DNA from: Kiloniella sp. EL199
GTDB taxonomy: Bacteria; Pseudomonadota; Alphaproteobacteria; Kiloniellales; Kiloniellaceae
Assembly: GCF_900313065.1 (NCBI RefSeq)
Contig: NZ_OMPU01000004.1
Coordinates: 62,001 to 126,000 of the forward strand
DNA: 64,000 nt
Reading direction: 5' to 3'
The notes below the pieces were generated by a model. The model saw nothing but the letters and a program-made list of their open reading frames with translations, did not search any database and was not told the origin of the DNA. Of the stretch, positions 1-9,048 are shown piece by piece; position 1 is the stretch's first letter; every line of letters begins with the position of its first letter. Made by a program: the position numbers and the translations under genes.

Positions 1-71
1 GTTATAATGACACCTTTGTTGATATAGCTCCGGCTTGAGAACACTCAACTTACATGTTTGCTGTGCATAAA

Positions 72-95
72 AAAGGCCGCTGAAAAGCGGCCTTT
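72..95 (-). terminator. Rho-independent terminator after accA
   Basis: A perfect 10-bp stem (AAAGGCCGCT / AGCGGCCTTT) with a GAAA loop lies 23 bp past the accA stop. On the minus strand it is followed by a T run (the A run at 69-74). The plus-strand side has only a short TTT, so it may be bidirectional. Positions 1-70 show no gene. Confidence 0.85.
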
Positions 96-118
96 CACAT
101 AATCTAGTTGGCAAAAAA

Positions 119-1075
119 TCAGAGACCTTTTTGCCCCATCTCCAAGAATTTATCACGACGCTTTTGACGAAGCTCTGCACCACCAAACTGAGAAAGTTCT
201 TGTAAATGCTTTTCGATGCTATCGCCCAAAGCAGCAATACATACATCTTTAGCACGATGCGCACCGCCCATTGGTTCTGCGATAACCTCATCAATTACCC
301 CAAGAATTTCCAGATCTTGAGCCGTCAATTTAAGAGCTTCAGCAGCTTCTTTAGCCTGATCACCAGAGCGCCAGAGAATAGAGGCACAGCCCTCGGGAGA
401 AATCACGGAATAGATTGAATGTTCAAGCATCAAGACAGTATTCGCAGCGGCCAGAGCAATCGCACCACCTGAACCACCTTCGCCGATAACAGCCGAGACA
501 AGTGGAACTTTGATCGCAAGGCACTTTTCGATACTACGTGCAATCGCTTCGGATTGACCGCGCTCTTCTGCCCCAACACCAGGATAGGCACCAGCCGTAT
601 CAACCAAGGTGATAACAGGTAACTCAAAGCGTTCTGCCATATCCATCAAACGCTGTGCTTTACGGTAACCTTCCGGGCGTGCCATACCGAAGTTGTGCTT
701 CACACGGCTGTGCATGTCAGCGCCTTTTTCCTGACCAATCACAACAACGGATTGACCACGAAAACGCCCCAAGCCACCCAAAATGGCAAAATCTTCGGCA
801 AACGCCCGATCCCCGGCCAACGGTGTGTAGTCTTCGATCAGCGCCTCAATATAGTCCTTGCAATGAGGACGATCAGGATGGCGCGCAACAAGTGTTTTTT
901 GCCAAGGGCTCAACTTTGCGTATGTTTGGCGCAACAGCTTGTCAGCCTTTGCTTCCAGCTTGGAAACTTCGTCGGCAATGTTCACATCACTGCTGCTGTC
1001 AGACAGATGCCGCAGGCCTTCAATCTTACCAGCAAGCTCAGCAATCGGTTTTTCGAAATCTAGGAAATTTTGCAT
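119..1075 (-). CDS. accA: Acetyl-CoA carboxylase carboxyltransferase subunit alpha
   Basis: This is the alpha subunit of the carboxyltransferase half of acetyl-CoA carboxylase. With AccD it moves the carboxyl group from carboxybiotin to acetyl-CoA, giving malonyl-CoA for fatty acid synthesis in the cytoplasm. The 318-residue length is typical of the family. The crotonase-fold core is clear: DTAGAYPG at about 159-166 and GEGGSGG at about 198-204, the glycine-rich oxyanion region, followed by the [11 protein letters not shown] segment. The start [10 protein letters not shown] is the usual AccA N-terminus. It is transcribed with the same polarity as the malyl-CoA lyase and xerD upstream, but about 200 bp separates it from the former, so its own promoter is likely. 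Identification is secure. Confidence 0.97.
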   Translation of the reverse strand: MQNFLDFEKPIAELAGKIEGLRHLSDSSSDVNIADEVSKLEAKADKLLRQTYAKLSPWQKTLVARHPDRPHCKDYIEALIEDYTPLAGDRAFAEDFAILGGLGRFRGQSVVVIGQEKGADMHSRVKHNFGMARPEGYRKAQRLMDMAERFELPVITLVDTAGAYPGVGAEERGQSEAIARSIEKCLAIKVPLVSAVIGEGGSGGAIALAAANTVLMLEHSIYSVISPEGCASILWRSGDQAKEAAEALKLTAQDLEILGVIDEVIAEPMGGAHRAKDVCIAALGDSIEKHLQELSQFGGAELRQKRRDKFLEMGQKGL

Positions 1076-1224
1076 AAGGCGTTGTCTATCACATCGTGAA
1101 AATCAGTCAACAAATATAGTCGTCGCATAGTATCTTTCAAACGCGCAATTTCAAGTTTTTGCTTAATTCTGGTTACGCAAGTTATTCCCCGATCAACATA
1201 ACAAAAGGCCACACATAACAAAGA

Positions 1225-1244
1225 CCGGCCCTTTCAGGGGCCGG
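1225..1244 (-). terminator. Probable terminator after the malyl-CoA lyase gene
   Basis: A GC-rich 7-bp stem (CCGGCCC / GGGCCGG) lies 34 bp downstream of the lyase stop on the minus strand. It is followed on that strand by a short T-rich stretch (GGTCTTTG), so termination could be partial before accA. Confidence 0.6.
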
Positions 1245-1277
1245 CCAACGTCATAACTCAAATCCTGTTATGCAGTC

Positions 1278-2273
1278 TTAACCTTCGGATGCTGCATCAA
1301 CTGAGGCAATTTCTTTCGCCTTTTCAACCATCACACTTGCCTGTCGAATAGAGGCAATATCAATAAGCCTCCCATCCAGAGAAACAGCTCCTTTACCTTC
1401 ACGCTGGGCCTGTTCCATCGCGTCTAGAATGCGGTTCGCTTTGTTTACTTCGGCTTCTGACGGGCTGTTAACCTCATTTGCAATTCCAATCTGGTTCGGA
1501 TGGATCGCCCACTTCCCTTCACAGCCCAGAATTGTCGCTCTGTTTGCTTGGGCACGATATCCTTCCGGGTCAGAAAAGTCACCAAAGGGGCCATCAATAG
1601 CACGAAGGCCGTTCGCACGTGCAGCAACAACCATGCGCGCAATAGCATAATGCCACATATCTCCCCAGTGAAAATCTCTTGGTGTGTCACCATCAATATC
1701 TGTTAAAACACCATACATCGGATTGGGGCCGCCGATGCCTGTCGTTCGGGCCTTCGTCGATGCTGCATAGTCCGCGACACCAAAATGCAGGCTTTCATTT
1801 CGTTTCGATACAGCCGCAATTTCATTGATATTCTGCATACCCAAGGCCGTTTCAATAATCATTTCAAAGCCAACAGCTTTCTGGCGACCTTTGGCTGCTT
1901 CAACCTGTGTGCACAACATATCCAATGCATAGATATCTGCCGCAGTACCTACCTTGGGGATCATAAACAAATCCAGTCTATCCCCAGCCTGTTCGAGCAC
2001 ATCAATCACATCCCGATACATATAGGAAGTATCCAGACCGTTAATACGAACCGACAGGGTTTTGTTCCCCCAATCGATATCGTTTATTGCCTCTATGACA
2101 TTTTTACGCGCCTGCTCTTTATCGTCTGGTGCAACCGCATCTTCCAAATCCAGAAAAATTACATCTGCTTTGGATGCCGCCGCTTTTTCAAACAATACGG
2201 GATTACTTCCCGGGACAGCCAGTTCACTACGATTGAGACGTGAAGTGGTTTCTTCTGGAATTGTAAAGCTCAT
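1278..2273 (-). CDS. HpcH/HpaI-family CoA lyase, probable L-malyl-CoA/beta-methylmalyl-CoA lyase
   Basis: This 331-residue protein belongs to the citrate lyase beta / malyl-CoA lyase family (TIM barrel, Mg-dependent). Members cleave L-malyl-CoA to acetyl-CoA and glyoxylate, and beta-methylmalyl-CoA to propionyl-CoA and glyoxylate. Visible family features are the N-terminal RSELAVPGSNP stretch, the metal/substrate region DVIFLDLEDAV at about 37-47, the catalytic-region Glu in GFEMIIETALG near 135-145, and the C-terminal GCEGKWAIHPNQI segment. The methylmalonyl-CoA mutase and MeaB elsewhere in the window fit an Mcl1 role in the ethylmalonyl-CoA pathway, but the signature gene ccr is absent here, so the pathway is inference. 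A citramalyl-CoA lyase role is the main alternative. Confidence 0.85.
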   Translation of the reverse strand: MSFTIPEETTSRLNRSELAVPGSNPVLFEKAAASKADVIFLDLEDAVAPDDKEQARKNVIEAINDIDWGNKTLSVRINGLDTSYMYRDVIDVLEQAGDRLDLFMIPKVGTAADIYALDMLCTQVEAAKGRQKAVGFEMIIETALGMQNINEIAAVSKRNESLHFGVADYAASTKARTTGIGGPNPMYGVLTDIDGDTPRDFHWGDMWHYAIARMVVAARANGLRAIDGPFGDFSDPEGYRAQANRATILGCEGKWAIHPNQIGIANEVNSPSEAEVNKANRILDAMEQAQREGKGAVSLDGRLIDIASIRQASVMVEKAKEIASVDAASEG

Positions 2274-2505
2274 GTCTTACTCCCTTGGGTTCCGGTTCGC
2301 TTTCGATTTCAGCCAACTCTTATTGTGCACCGCAACATAAACTGTGACCTGACAAATGAATTCTGTCAAGCTCGTGGAAATTCTGTGAAAGAAAAATTGC
2401 GCGCGTTGCCACAAAAACTGGCGCGAAAATACCCGATCAAGACCAGAGGATAGTTCTGAAGTTATGACAATATTCGCTATATAAAAGTGATCAGGATAAA
2501 AGAGA

Positions 2506-3432
2506 TCAGGATTTTGAAGACAAGGGATGCTTTTCAAATACCAGTTTCTGCAAACGCTCCTGCAAAACATGGGTATAAATCTGGGTTGTCGAGATATCAG
2601 AATGTCCCAGCATTTTCTGTACAGATCTCAAATCAGCACCATTTTCCAACAGATGGGTCGCAAAAGCATGACGCAAAACATGCGGAGATACCTTGGATGG
2701 CATGACGCCACTTTTTATAGCTAGCTCTTTTAGAAGCTGACCGACGCGATGACGTGTCAGGTAACCACTCTTCCCACGAGAAGGGAAAACCCATCCCGCA
2801 TCTTTGACTTTATCCTGCCCGAGATTTATAAAAAAATTATCACGTATTAGAAGATACCGGTCCAGTGCCTCACGCGCCTGAGGACTAAGAGGAACAAGCC
2901 GCTCTTTATTTCCTTTTCCCATTACAGTTAAAATACGGGAGTCACGCTGCGTTTGGGATATCTTCAAAGATACGAGTTCACTCACCCGCATCCCAGTAGC
3001 ATATAACAGCTCGATTAGCGCACAAAGGCGCAAACCTTCGTCTGTCTGATCGTCTTGTGCAGCTTTCAAAAGAGCATCGGTATCTTCCACAGAAAGAAAT
3101 TTTGGCAACGCTTGCGCCATACGCGGCGTGCCTATTTCCGCGACAGGATTATCTTGTCGCACACCTTCTTCCATAAGAAATAAATAAAACTGTTTTAAGG
3201 AAGACAAGTGGCGTGCCTGCGTTCGGGCACTTAGCGCCTCTACGGTTAGATCAGCCAAATAAGCCTTAATATCCGATGCTTCAACAGCCACTATATCTTT
3301 TCGGCGGCAAGACAAAAAATCATCAAACCGCATCAGATCACGTTCGTATGCTTCCAGAGTATTTTGGCTGGCCCCGCGTTCAGCAGACATCATCTCCAAA
3401 AAAGTGGAGATTCTGGATGCAGAAAACATCAA
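2506..3432 (-). CDS. xerD: Site-specific tyrosine recombinase XerD
   Basis: Tyrosine recombinase that acts with XerC at dif to resolve chromosome dimers. At 308 residues it has the normal length. It has the N-terminal SAM-like core-binding domain (about 10-95) and a complete catalytic set: Arg149 in TGMRVSEL, Lys in GKGNKER near 173, His251 and Arg254 in HVLRHAFATH, His277 in LGHSDIST, and the nucleophile Tyr286 in QIYTHV. The gene is a housekeeping recombinase rather than a mobile-element integrase. It sits 14 bp downstream of the large exported protein gene and is probably co-transcribed with it. Such genes commonly neighbour aroK in alphaproteobacteria, which is interrupted here. Confidence 0.93.
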   Translation of the reverse strand: MMFSASRISTFLEMMSAERGASQNTLEAYERDLMRFDDFLSCRRKDIVAVEASDIKAYLADLTVEALSARTQARHLSSLKQFYLFLMEEGVRQDNPVAEIGTPRMAQALPKFLSVEDTDALLKAAQDDQTDEGLRLCALIELLYATGMRVSELVSLKISQTQRDSRILTVMGKGNKERLVPLSPQAREALDRYLLIRDNFFINLGQDKVKDAGWVFPSRGKSGYLTRHRVGQLLKELAIKSGVMPSKVSPHVLRHAFATHLLENGADLRSVQKMLGHSDISTTQIYTHVLQERLQKLVFEKHPLSSKS

Positions 3433-3446
3433 GAACCAGCCATCAA

Positions 3447-5285
3447 TTAGATGCCACTAAGAACAGTTGCTTCAATTGCCAGCGACCGCGCTTCATTTTG
3501 TAGTCCAACGGAATAAAGAGCTTCCACGACACCTCCCAAGGCAAGACTGTGCGTATCACCAGGACCTTCTTCGCCCAGAATAATCAGACTAAGAAGAACT
3601 ACCTCTGCCAAACGTCCGCCGTTTTGTGCATCCTTCAGGGCATAGAGCAAAGCTGCCGATGGCGCCAAACCGGGTGATGTTATTTCCAACGAAGCAAGCT
3701 CGCCCCAGCTCAGACGGGTATTTTCACCAAGCGCCTGCATACACGAGCGTAACATAACTAACTGTTGATTTAGAACTTCAGGCCCGACATCACTTTGCGC
3801 GGACGCCCAGCCCTTCAAGGTGCCATAGCGTTCACCACCTTCCATGCCGGAAAGTCGGGCATAGGGCCAAAGCGCCGTCAAATTGGCAGCTGCGGTTTCC
3901 TCGCTCAACATATACTGACGCGCCAAAAGCAGCCACGCATCCGCCCGTTCACGCTGTCCTGCCAAATAAAGCGTACGCCCAGCAGGTAGAGCAAACCACG
4001 TTAAATCCGCCGAATGAGGAATTTCAGCCACCAGATCTGCAATGACTCGTGACATCAGGAACGCTGTTCCATCAACCTCTGCCTGATCAAGAGCTGCTTT
4101 AACAATCTCGGCCCGTGCTGCAGGCACAGCCTGCAACTGCGCTGCTTGCAGGAACAGTGCTCGTAATGCAGAGCCATCGCGTTTGATTTCACCGCCGACA
4201 ACAGCATCAATCTCTTCCGGTTCAAAAGCATAACCGCTATAAAGATTAACGAGTATATCTGGCGCTAACGCCCCGCTTTTTACAGCCGCCTCAGCCGCAT
4301 AAACACGCCGTTCCAAAGAGTATTCTTCTGCCTTGACCAAAGCATCTCGAACACCGGGGTTCAGAAAATTGTCCAGCTCTTCAGGTAGTTGAGAGCTTGA
4401 AAGAGCTGCCAGTGCCCAATGTATGGGTTCAACACGTCCGGCACTTTTACCGGACAGTTTGATATTTGCCCCTGAAGCAGCAAGAGCAAGTTCTTCAAAA
4501 AGGGGGTCCGCTTCTTCGCCTGTTTCCCTCAAAAGATCCAAGCCTAGAAGTGCCTGATCAACCTGTTTTTGCAAAAAGTGGCAATAGACCATGCCACGTA
4601 TCCAGTAACTGTCTTTACCTGTTGCAGACTTTCCCTGAATAACCTGACAGGCATCGCCATTTTTTCCAGTCATCAAAAGACTGTCACTTCGGTAACGTGC
4701 CTGTTGCTCGCTATCAGAACGTGTTGGAATTCTCTGAAACAGATTATCAAGATCCGAATAAGCGCCTAACTCAGCTAATTTTTCCAATCGAAGAGAAAGA
4801 AGGCTTTGCTCACTCTGCAATGGTTTGTCATCCAACGGCCGTCCGGCACTGGATAACAGCATTCTCTTTGCCAGATTGTTGCCTATCGCGGAATTGTAGC
4901 TCACAGGCATCTGCTTAATCAGAGCAAAAACATCCTGCAACGAACTTTGTCGCCACATGTCATAACCAAGCCCGCCTTGCCCGGGACTAAGTGTGCCTAT
5001 GCTGTCCAGATCAAGACCACCAAGACTATCGACTTGTATCCCGCCAGAGCTAACAGGTGTACTTTCAATACCAGGCGTAGCAGGAGTCTCTGATAAAGGC
5101 TGACCAGTTATCGATTGATCAGATGTCGGTTGCTGCGGGATTAATTGAGTCTGCGCATAAGAGGACGCGCCTATACCAACAGAAAATGCCCCAATGGAAA
5201 GCCTTAAAGCAGTCCCCACGAGGATCGACTTGGACAAATTGGCAGATTTAGACAATTTGGCAGAATCAAGTAATTTGAACGACAT
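3447..5285 (-). CDS. Exported helical-repeat protein of unknown function (612 aa)
   Basis: I do not recognise a characterised family. An ATG at 5285 is preferred over one 42 bp upstream because it begins one base after the stop of the 46-residue gene, suggesting translational coupling. From this start the protein opens MSFKLLDSAKLSKS, then a hydrophobic stretch (about 20-40) ending SSYAQ, a plausible Sec signal peptide. A Gln/Pro/Ser/Thr-rich linker of about 60 residues follows, then some 500 residues of Ala/Leu-rich helices resembling TPR or Sel1-like solenoids. A periplasmic scaffolding or envelope role is inference. The n-region is unusually long and internally repetitive (AKLSKSANLSKS). 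Confidence 0.8.
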   Translation of the reverse strand: MSFKLLDSAKLSKSANLSKSILVGTALRLSIGAFSVGIGASSYAQTQLIPQQPTSDQSITGQPLSETPATPGIESTPVSSGGIQVDSLGGLDLDSIGTLSPGQGGLGYDMWRQSSLQDVFALIKQMPVSYNSAIGNNLAKRMLLSSAGRPLDDKPLQSEQSLLSLRLEKLAELGAYSDLDNLFQRIPTRSDSEQQARYRSDSLLMTGKNGDACQVIQGKSATGKDSYWIRGMVYCHFLQKQVDQALLGLDLLRETGEEADPLFEELALAASGANIKLSGKSAGRVEPIHWALAALSSSQLPEELDNFLNPGVRDALVKAEEYSLERRVYAAEAAVKSGALAPDILVNLYSGYAFEPEEIDAVVGGEIKRDGSALRALFLQAAQLQAVPAARAEIVKAALDQAEVDGTAFLMSRVIADLVAEIPHSADLTWFALPAGRTLYLAGQRERADAWLLLARQYMLSEETAAANLTALWPYARLSGMEGGERYGTLKGWASAQSDVGPEVLNQQLVMLRSCMQALGENTRLSWGELASLEITSPGLAPSAALLYALKDAQNGGRLAEVVLLSLIILGEEGPGDTHSLALGGVVEALYSVGLQNEARSLAIEATVLSGI

Positions 5286-5286
5286 C

Positions 5287-5427
5287 TTATTTGGTAAGGC
5301 GATCATTGGGAATGACCTTTTCCACATTTGCAGAAGGCGCGGGAATATCCCACGTCAAAAGGAAAACACCCCCTGCAAGCAAAGCACCGATCAGGATAAC
5401 AAAGACAAAAAGGCCGAATTTCTTCAT
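5287..5427 (-). CDS. 46-residue single-pass membrane protein upstream of the exported solenoid
   Basis: A short gene reading MKKFGLFVFVILIGALLAGG and continuing into a periplasmic tail that contains DIPAPSANVEKVIPNDR and ends LTK. It has a two-lysine start, one transmembrane helix (about 4-24) and a short conserved-looking tail. Its TAA stop is one base from the ATG of the downstream 612-residue gene, so the two are probably translated together. Tails of this kind (WDIPAPS...VEKVIP.DR) occur in small unnamed proteins of Rhodospirillales from memory, which supports a real gene. Function is unknown. The long gene annotated from 5327 would overlap it in another frame. Confidence 0.75.
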   Translation of the reverse strand: MKKFGLFVFVILIGALLAGGVFLLTWDIPAPSANVEKVIPNDRLTK

Positions 5428-5578
5428 GGAGCGTAAGCTTCACTCTATCTGTTTGGGTCAATAAGCTATTCATAACACCATATATCTATCACTAGAGTAT
5501 GGCGAGATTGGGACAGTCTAAAACCCGGTTTTGTATCTGTAAACAACCTGTTGGGGTACAGCTCTTTTTATTTGGACT

Positions 5579-6376
5579 TCAGTTGAGGGACAATCCTTCT
5601 GTATGCCCATCCACTGTCAAAACCTGACCTGAAATTTTGCTTCCCTGTGGTGAAGAGGCAAAGAGAATCATATTCGCGATATCTTCCGGTGAGACGAAAG
5701 TTCTCATTGATGTCTGTTTTTCGAATTGTTCACGCACCACATCAGGCGAAACATTTTGCGCTTGGGCAGATGCTTCAATGACCCGATCCATCCGTGGTCC
5801 TGACACAGAACCTGGCGCAACCGCATTTACCCGAATACCATAAGGCCCAAGTTCCATGGCCATTGTTTTGCTTATACCAACAACAGCCCACTTAGCCGCG
5901 GCATAAGGTGTCCGATAGGGAAATCCGAACAATCCCCCAGTAGAAGAAAGATTGAAAATTGCACCACTTCTTTGCATTTTCATCAAAGGGATGGCTTCGC
6001 GAGAAAAAAGAAACTGAGAATCAATATTCACAGAAATGCATTTTTGCCATGCATCATAATCCAGAGTTTCCAGTTCACCTGTGGGACCAGCAATACCCGC
6101 GTTATTAACCAAAACATCCAAGCCAGAAAAGCTTGCTTTCAAATCAGCGAATAACGTCTTAACTCCCGCCTCATCTGTCACATCAAGCAAGCTTTTCGTT
6201 AACTGGCCTTCCTTTTTAGGATCGCTTTCAAAAGAAAAATCATCCAACGCTTTGGGATCAATATCACAAACATGTACATTAGCCCCTTCGCGAAGAAAGG
6301 CCTCTGCTGTGGCCCTCCCCAACCCTGCGGCTCCTGCTGTAATAAGAACGCGATATCCCTGAAGATTTAAATCCAT
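5579..6376 (-). CDS. SDR-family oxidoreductase in the sugar module
   Basis: A 265-residue classical short-chain dehydrogenase. It has the NAD(P)-binding glycine motif TAGAAGLGRA at about 13-22, an acidic residue after the second strand (VCDID, suggesting NAD preference), the NNAGIAG motif near 91-97, the catalytic Ser in NLSSTGG, and YAAAKWA (Tyr-x-x-x-Lys) near 158-164. It is the last gene of the minus-strand sugar module, 150 bp after the GH3 hydrolase. Oxidation of a released sugar or sugar derivative is the reasonable inference, but the substrate cannot be read from sequence. A good AAGGA ribosome-binding site precedes the ATG. Confidence 0.85.
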   Translation of the reverse strand: MDLNLQGYRVLITAGAAGLGRATAEAFLREGANVHVCDIDPKALDDFSFESDPKKEGQLTKSLLDVTDEAGVKTLFADLKASFSGLDVLVNNAGIAGPTGELETLDYDAWQKCISVNIDSQFLFSREAIPLMKMQRSGAIFNLSSTGGLFGFPYRTPYAAAKWAVVGISKTMAMELGPYGIRVNAVAPGSVSGPRMDRVIEASAQAQNVSPDVVREQFEKQTSMRTFVSPEDIANMILFASSPQGSKISGQVLTVDGHTEGLSLN

Positions 6377-6526
6377 CCATCAAGTCCTTCCAAGCTCAGT
6401 TTTCCATGAATAACCCTAGAGAGTCAAAAGAAGTACACCATACAGATTTTCTGAATTTTGAAACAAAATGCGTCATACAAGTTGATATCATTCAAAATCA
6501 AATTCTGAACAACACCAAGAGCACAT

Positions 6527-8188
6527 CTACCCCATACTCTCTTTTTTCTCTTTAACAATGAACCGGGCCATTGCCCGCGCAGAACAAGCACGACTGGAAT
6601 AGGCGGCGACATAGGTACTTAGATCAGGATGAGAGCGAAGTTCATAGTCACTTCGAAGCGCACACACCACCATCTTACCCTTGGTCATCTGAACAAGTTG
6701 TTCCAGCCGCTCTGCCTGAAAATCAACATCATAGTCCATACCCGGCAATGGATAGTCTTCGGTAACACCAATCACAATATCCTCGTCACCAAAACAGCGT
6801 TCACCAGCAAGATAATCTTGCAACTCGGCCTCTGATAAAATCTCTATATCCGTCCCAGCGTCTGCCGACATTTTTTTAAGTTCTTCGCAAAGCACATCAA
6901 AAGCGGCACTGGGATCATTTGGTCCAATACCACGTGTATTAACGACCATCTGATGAGCCTCGGCAGCACTAAGACCAAGTAGTTTTACTTTGCCAACAAG
7001 GGGAAGAAGATTGTCTCTGTCCTTGACAATACGAATGGCTTTTTCTGCAGCAAGATCAGCAAGACCACGATGTTTTTCAGTTGAAATATCCTGAAGATTT
7101 GCGTTGCAAAGGTCCATATTCGTTGCCAATTGAATCCGCAGGCAGAAAATTCTTTCCAAAGCATCTTCAACCACATCCAAAGCAAGATCACCTGCTGCAA
7201 CAGCCTCGACGACACCATCAATAGTTGCCCTTTGCTTGGCGATATAATTTGTTGCATCATGCTCGTAATGCTCTTCAGATAACATGACAATGTCGCAACC
7301 AGCTTTCAGCGCAAGAATAGCAGATTCAGCAGGATCATAGTTCTTCCGCATCCCCCACATGTTCATGCTGTCAGTCACAATCACCCTCTGAAAGCCCATT
7401 CTGTCGCGTAATAAATCACGCATAATCTTGGGGGAAAGAGTTGCAGGAAAATCAGGATCAATTTGTGGAAAATTAATGTGTGAAGTCATGATCATTGGCA
7501 ATCCGGCATCAATGGCCGTCTGAAAAGGAATCAGATCCTGATCCAGTAAATAAGACAGACTTCTATCGACAGTTGGCAACAAGCGATGACTATCTTCACT
7601 GGTATCACCGTGTCCCGGAAAGTGTTTTCCGCAGCACACAATGTGATTATCCAAAGCCCCTTCAACAGCAGCCCTCACATGCCTGGCAACTTTATCGCGA
7701 TCTTCCCCGAACGAGCGTGTTCCAATAATTGGATTATCCGGATTGCTGTTGATATCGGAACAAGGGGACAAGATAACATTGTAACCACATGCCATCATTT
7801 CTCGTGCATAGATACCATAAACCTCATGCGTTAAAGATGTATCATCCGCAGATCCCAAAGCAAGATTTCCAGGGCCTGTCGTGGTTTCAGAAACGGCGAC
7901 ACCCCATGCTCCTTCCTGATCCACGCCAAAAATCAGCGGCAGATCAAGCATTGTCAAGCTTGCCGCAGCTTGCAAAGTTTGCGTCAGATTTCGAGCTTCG
8001 GATACTGTCTCGGCGTTATCCTGGGAAATGTAGAACCCGGATATATAACGTTCCTGAACAAGTTCTCTGGCATAGGTGAGATCTTTGCCACCAAAGGCCA
8101 ACATAAAGAGCTGCCCCACCTTTTGTTCCAACGTAAGCTTCGCTATTAACTCACGCGCATCCGCACGTGCATTTTCCAACACACCCAT
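6527..8188 (-). CDS. GH3 beta-N-acetylhexosaminidase (NagZ-like)
   Basis: A family 3 glycoside hydrolase of 553 residues from the ATG at 8188, which has AAGGAAAG at good spacing. An ATG 15 bp further upstream would include that site. The NagZ signature KHFPGHGD (about 188-195) followed by DSH (199-201) supplies the Asp-His acid/base dyad of N-acetylglucosaminidases, and Asp273 in VTDSMNM is the expected nucleophile. A C-terminal domain of about 180 residues makes it longer than enterobacterial NagZ, more like two-domain Gram-positive enzymes. No signal peptide is visible, so it is probably cytoplasmic and acts on imported amino-sugar oligosaccharides. It lies about 80 bp downstream of the ABC ATPase gene. 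Confidence 0.87.
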   Translation of the reverse strand: MGVLENARADARELIAKLTLEQKVGQLFMLAFGGKDLTYARELVQERYISGFYISQDNAETVSEARNLTQTLQAAASLTMLDLPLIFGVDQEGAWGVAVSETTTGPGNLALGSADDTSLTHEVYGIYAREMMACGYNVILSPCSDINSNPDNPIIGTRSFGEDRDKVARHVRAAVEGALDNHIVCCGKHFPGHGDTSEDSHRLLPTVDRSLSYLLDQDLIPFQTAIDAGLPMIMTSHINFPQIDPDFPATLSPKIMRDLLRDRMGFQRVIVTDSMNMWGMRKNYDPAESAILALKAGCDIVMLSEEHYEHDATNYIAKQRATIDGVVEAVAAGDLALDVVEDALERIFCLRIQLATNMDLCNANLQDISTEKHRGLADLAAEKAIRIVKDRDNLLPLVGKVKLLGLSAAEAHQMVVNTRGIGPNDPSAAFDVLCEELKKMSADAGTDIEILSEAELQDYLAGERCFGDEDIVIGVTEDYPLPGMDYDVDFQAERLEQLVQMTKGKMVVCALRSDYELRSHPDLSTYVAAYSSRACSARAMARFIVKEKKESMG

Positions 8189-8271
8189 TGTTCTTTCCTT
8201 CAAATTTTGTTGCCTGAAGTAAGCTAAACCCTGCCTAAAGACATACAGAACGTCTTAAGATAAACGCCTGA

Positions 8272-9048
8272 TCAAGCAGCCCGTTTTGCACCGGTGATAA
8301 GCCCTACAAGATCATCTGGCGTAATATCCTCAATCAGTACATTCGCCGCAGCACGTCCGTGACGTAAAACCACCGCACGGTGACAAACTTCCATAACGTG
8401 TTGAATATTATGGCTAATCAAAAGTACTGAGATACCCTGTGAGCTAATCAGTTTAATCAGGTTATTCACCTGAGCAGCCTGCTCGACCCCTAACGCCGCT
8501 GTTGGCTCATCCATAATAACAATGTCTGCACCCCAATTTACAGCACGGGCAATAGACACAGCTTGACGCTGTCCGCCCGACAGATTTTTGATTTCTTCCT
8601 TGAAAGATGGAATACGGGAATTCAGGCGTTTCAGGGCAATTTCACTCTGGCGACTCATTTCCTTGTGATCCAACCACCCAAAGAATTTCAAAACAGGGTT
8701 CGATGAAAGAATCTCGCGATTCAAAAACAGGTTCTTGGAAACATCAAAATTCGGGATAACAGCCAAGTCCTGAAAAACAGTTTCAACGCCTTGATCCCGT
8801 GCATCTTGTGGAGATTTAATATCGACTTTCTGTCCATTGATCAGAATTTCGCCGCTATCTTGAGGATGCACCCCAGAGATACAGCGAACCAACGTCGATT
8901 TACCGGCACCGTTATCCCCGAGAAGTCCAACAACTTCGCCTTTCAAGATTGAGAAACTGACGCCCTTCAACGCTTGTACACCGCCAAAGGACTTGTGAAT
9001 TTCTTTCACTTCCAAGGCATTATCCGGCACATGATATTCAGCAGTCAT
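8272..9048 (-). CDS. Sugar ABC transporter ATP-binding protein (FrcA-like)
   Basis: A single-domain carbohydrate-type ABC ATPase of 258 residues. The Walker A motif GDNGAGKS is near 44-51, the signature LSGGQRQ near 156-162, Walker B IVIMDEP near 180, and the H-loop LISHN near 210. It resembles the single-domain FrcA/XylG-like subclass rather than the duplicated RbsA type. Its start overlaps the permease stop by 4 bp, so the two are translationally coupled. It powers the permease and binding protein encoded upstream on the same strand. The ligand is unknown. The GH3 neighbour points to an amino-sugar-containing saccharide. Confidence 0.92.
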   Translation of the reverse strand: MTAEYHVPDNALEVKEIHKSFGGVQALKGVSFSILKGEVVGLLGDNGAGKSTLVRCISGVHPQDSGEILINGQKVDIKSPQDARDQGVETVFQDLAVIPNFDVSKNLFLNREILSSNPVLKFFGWLDHKEMSRQSEIALKRLNSRIPSFKEEIKNLSGGQRQAVSIARAVNWGADIVIMDEPTAALGVEQAAQVNNLIKLISSQGISVLLISHNIQHVMEVCHRAVVLRHGRAAANVLIEDITPDDLVGLITGAKRAA

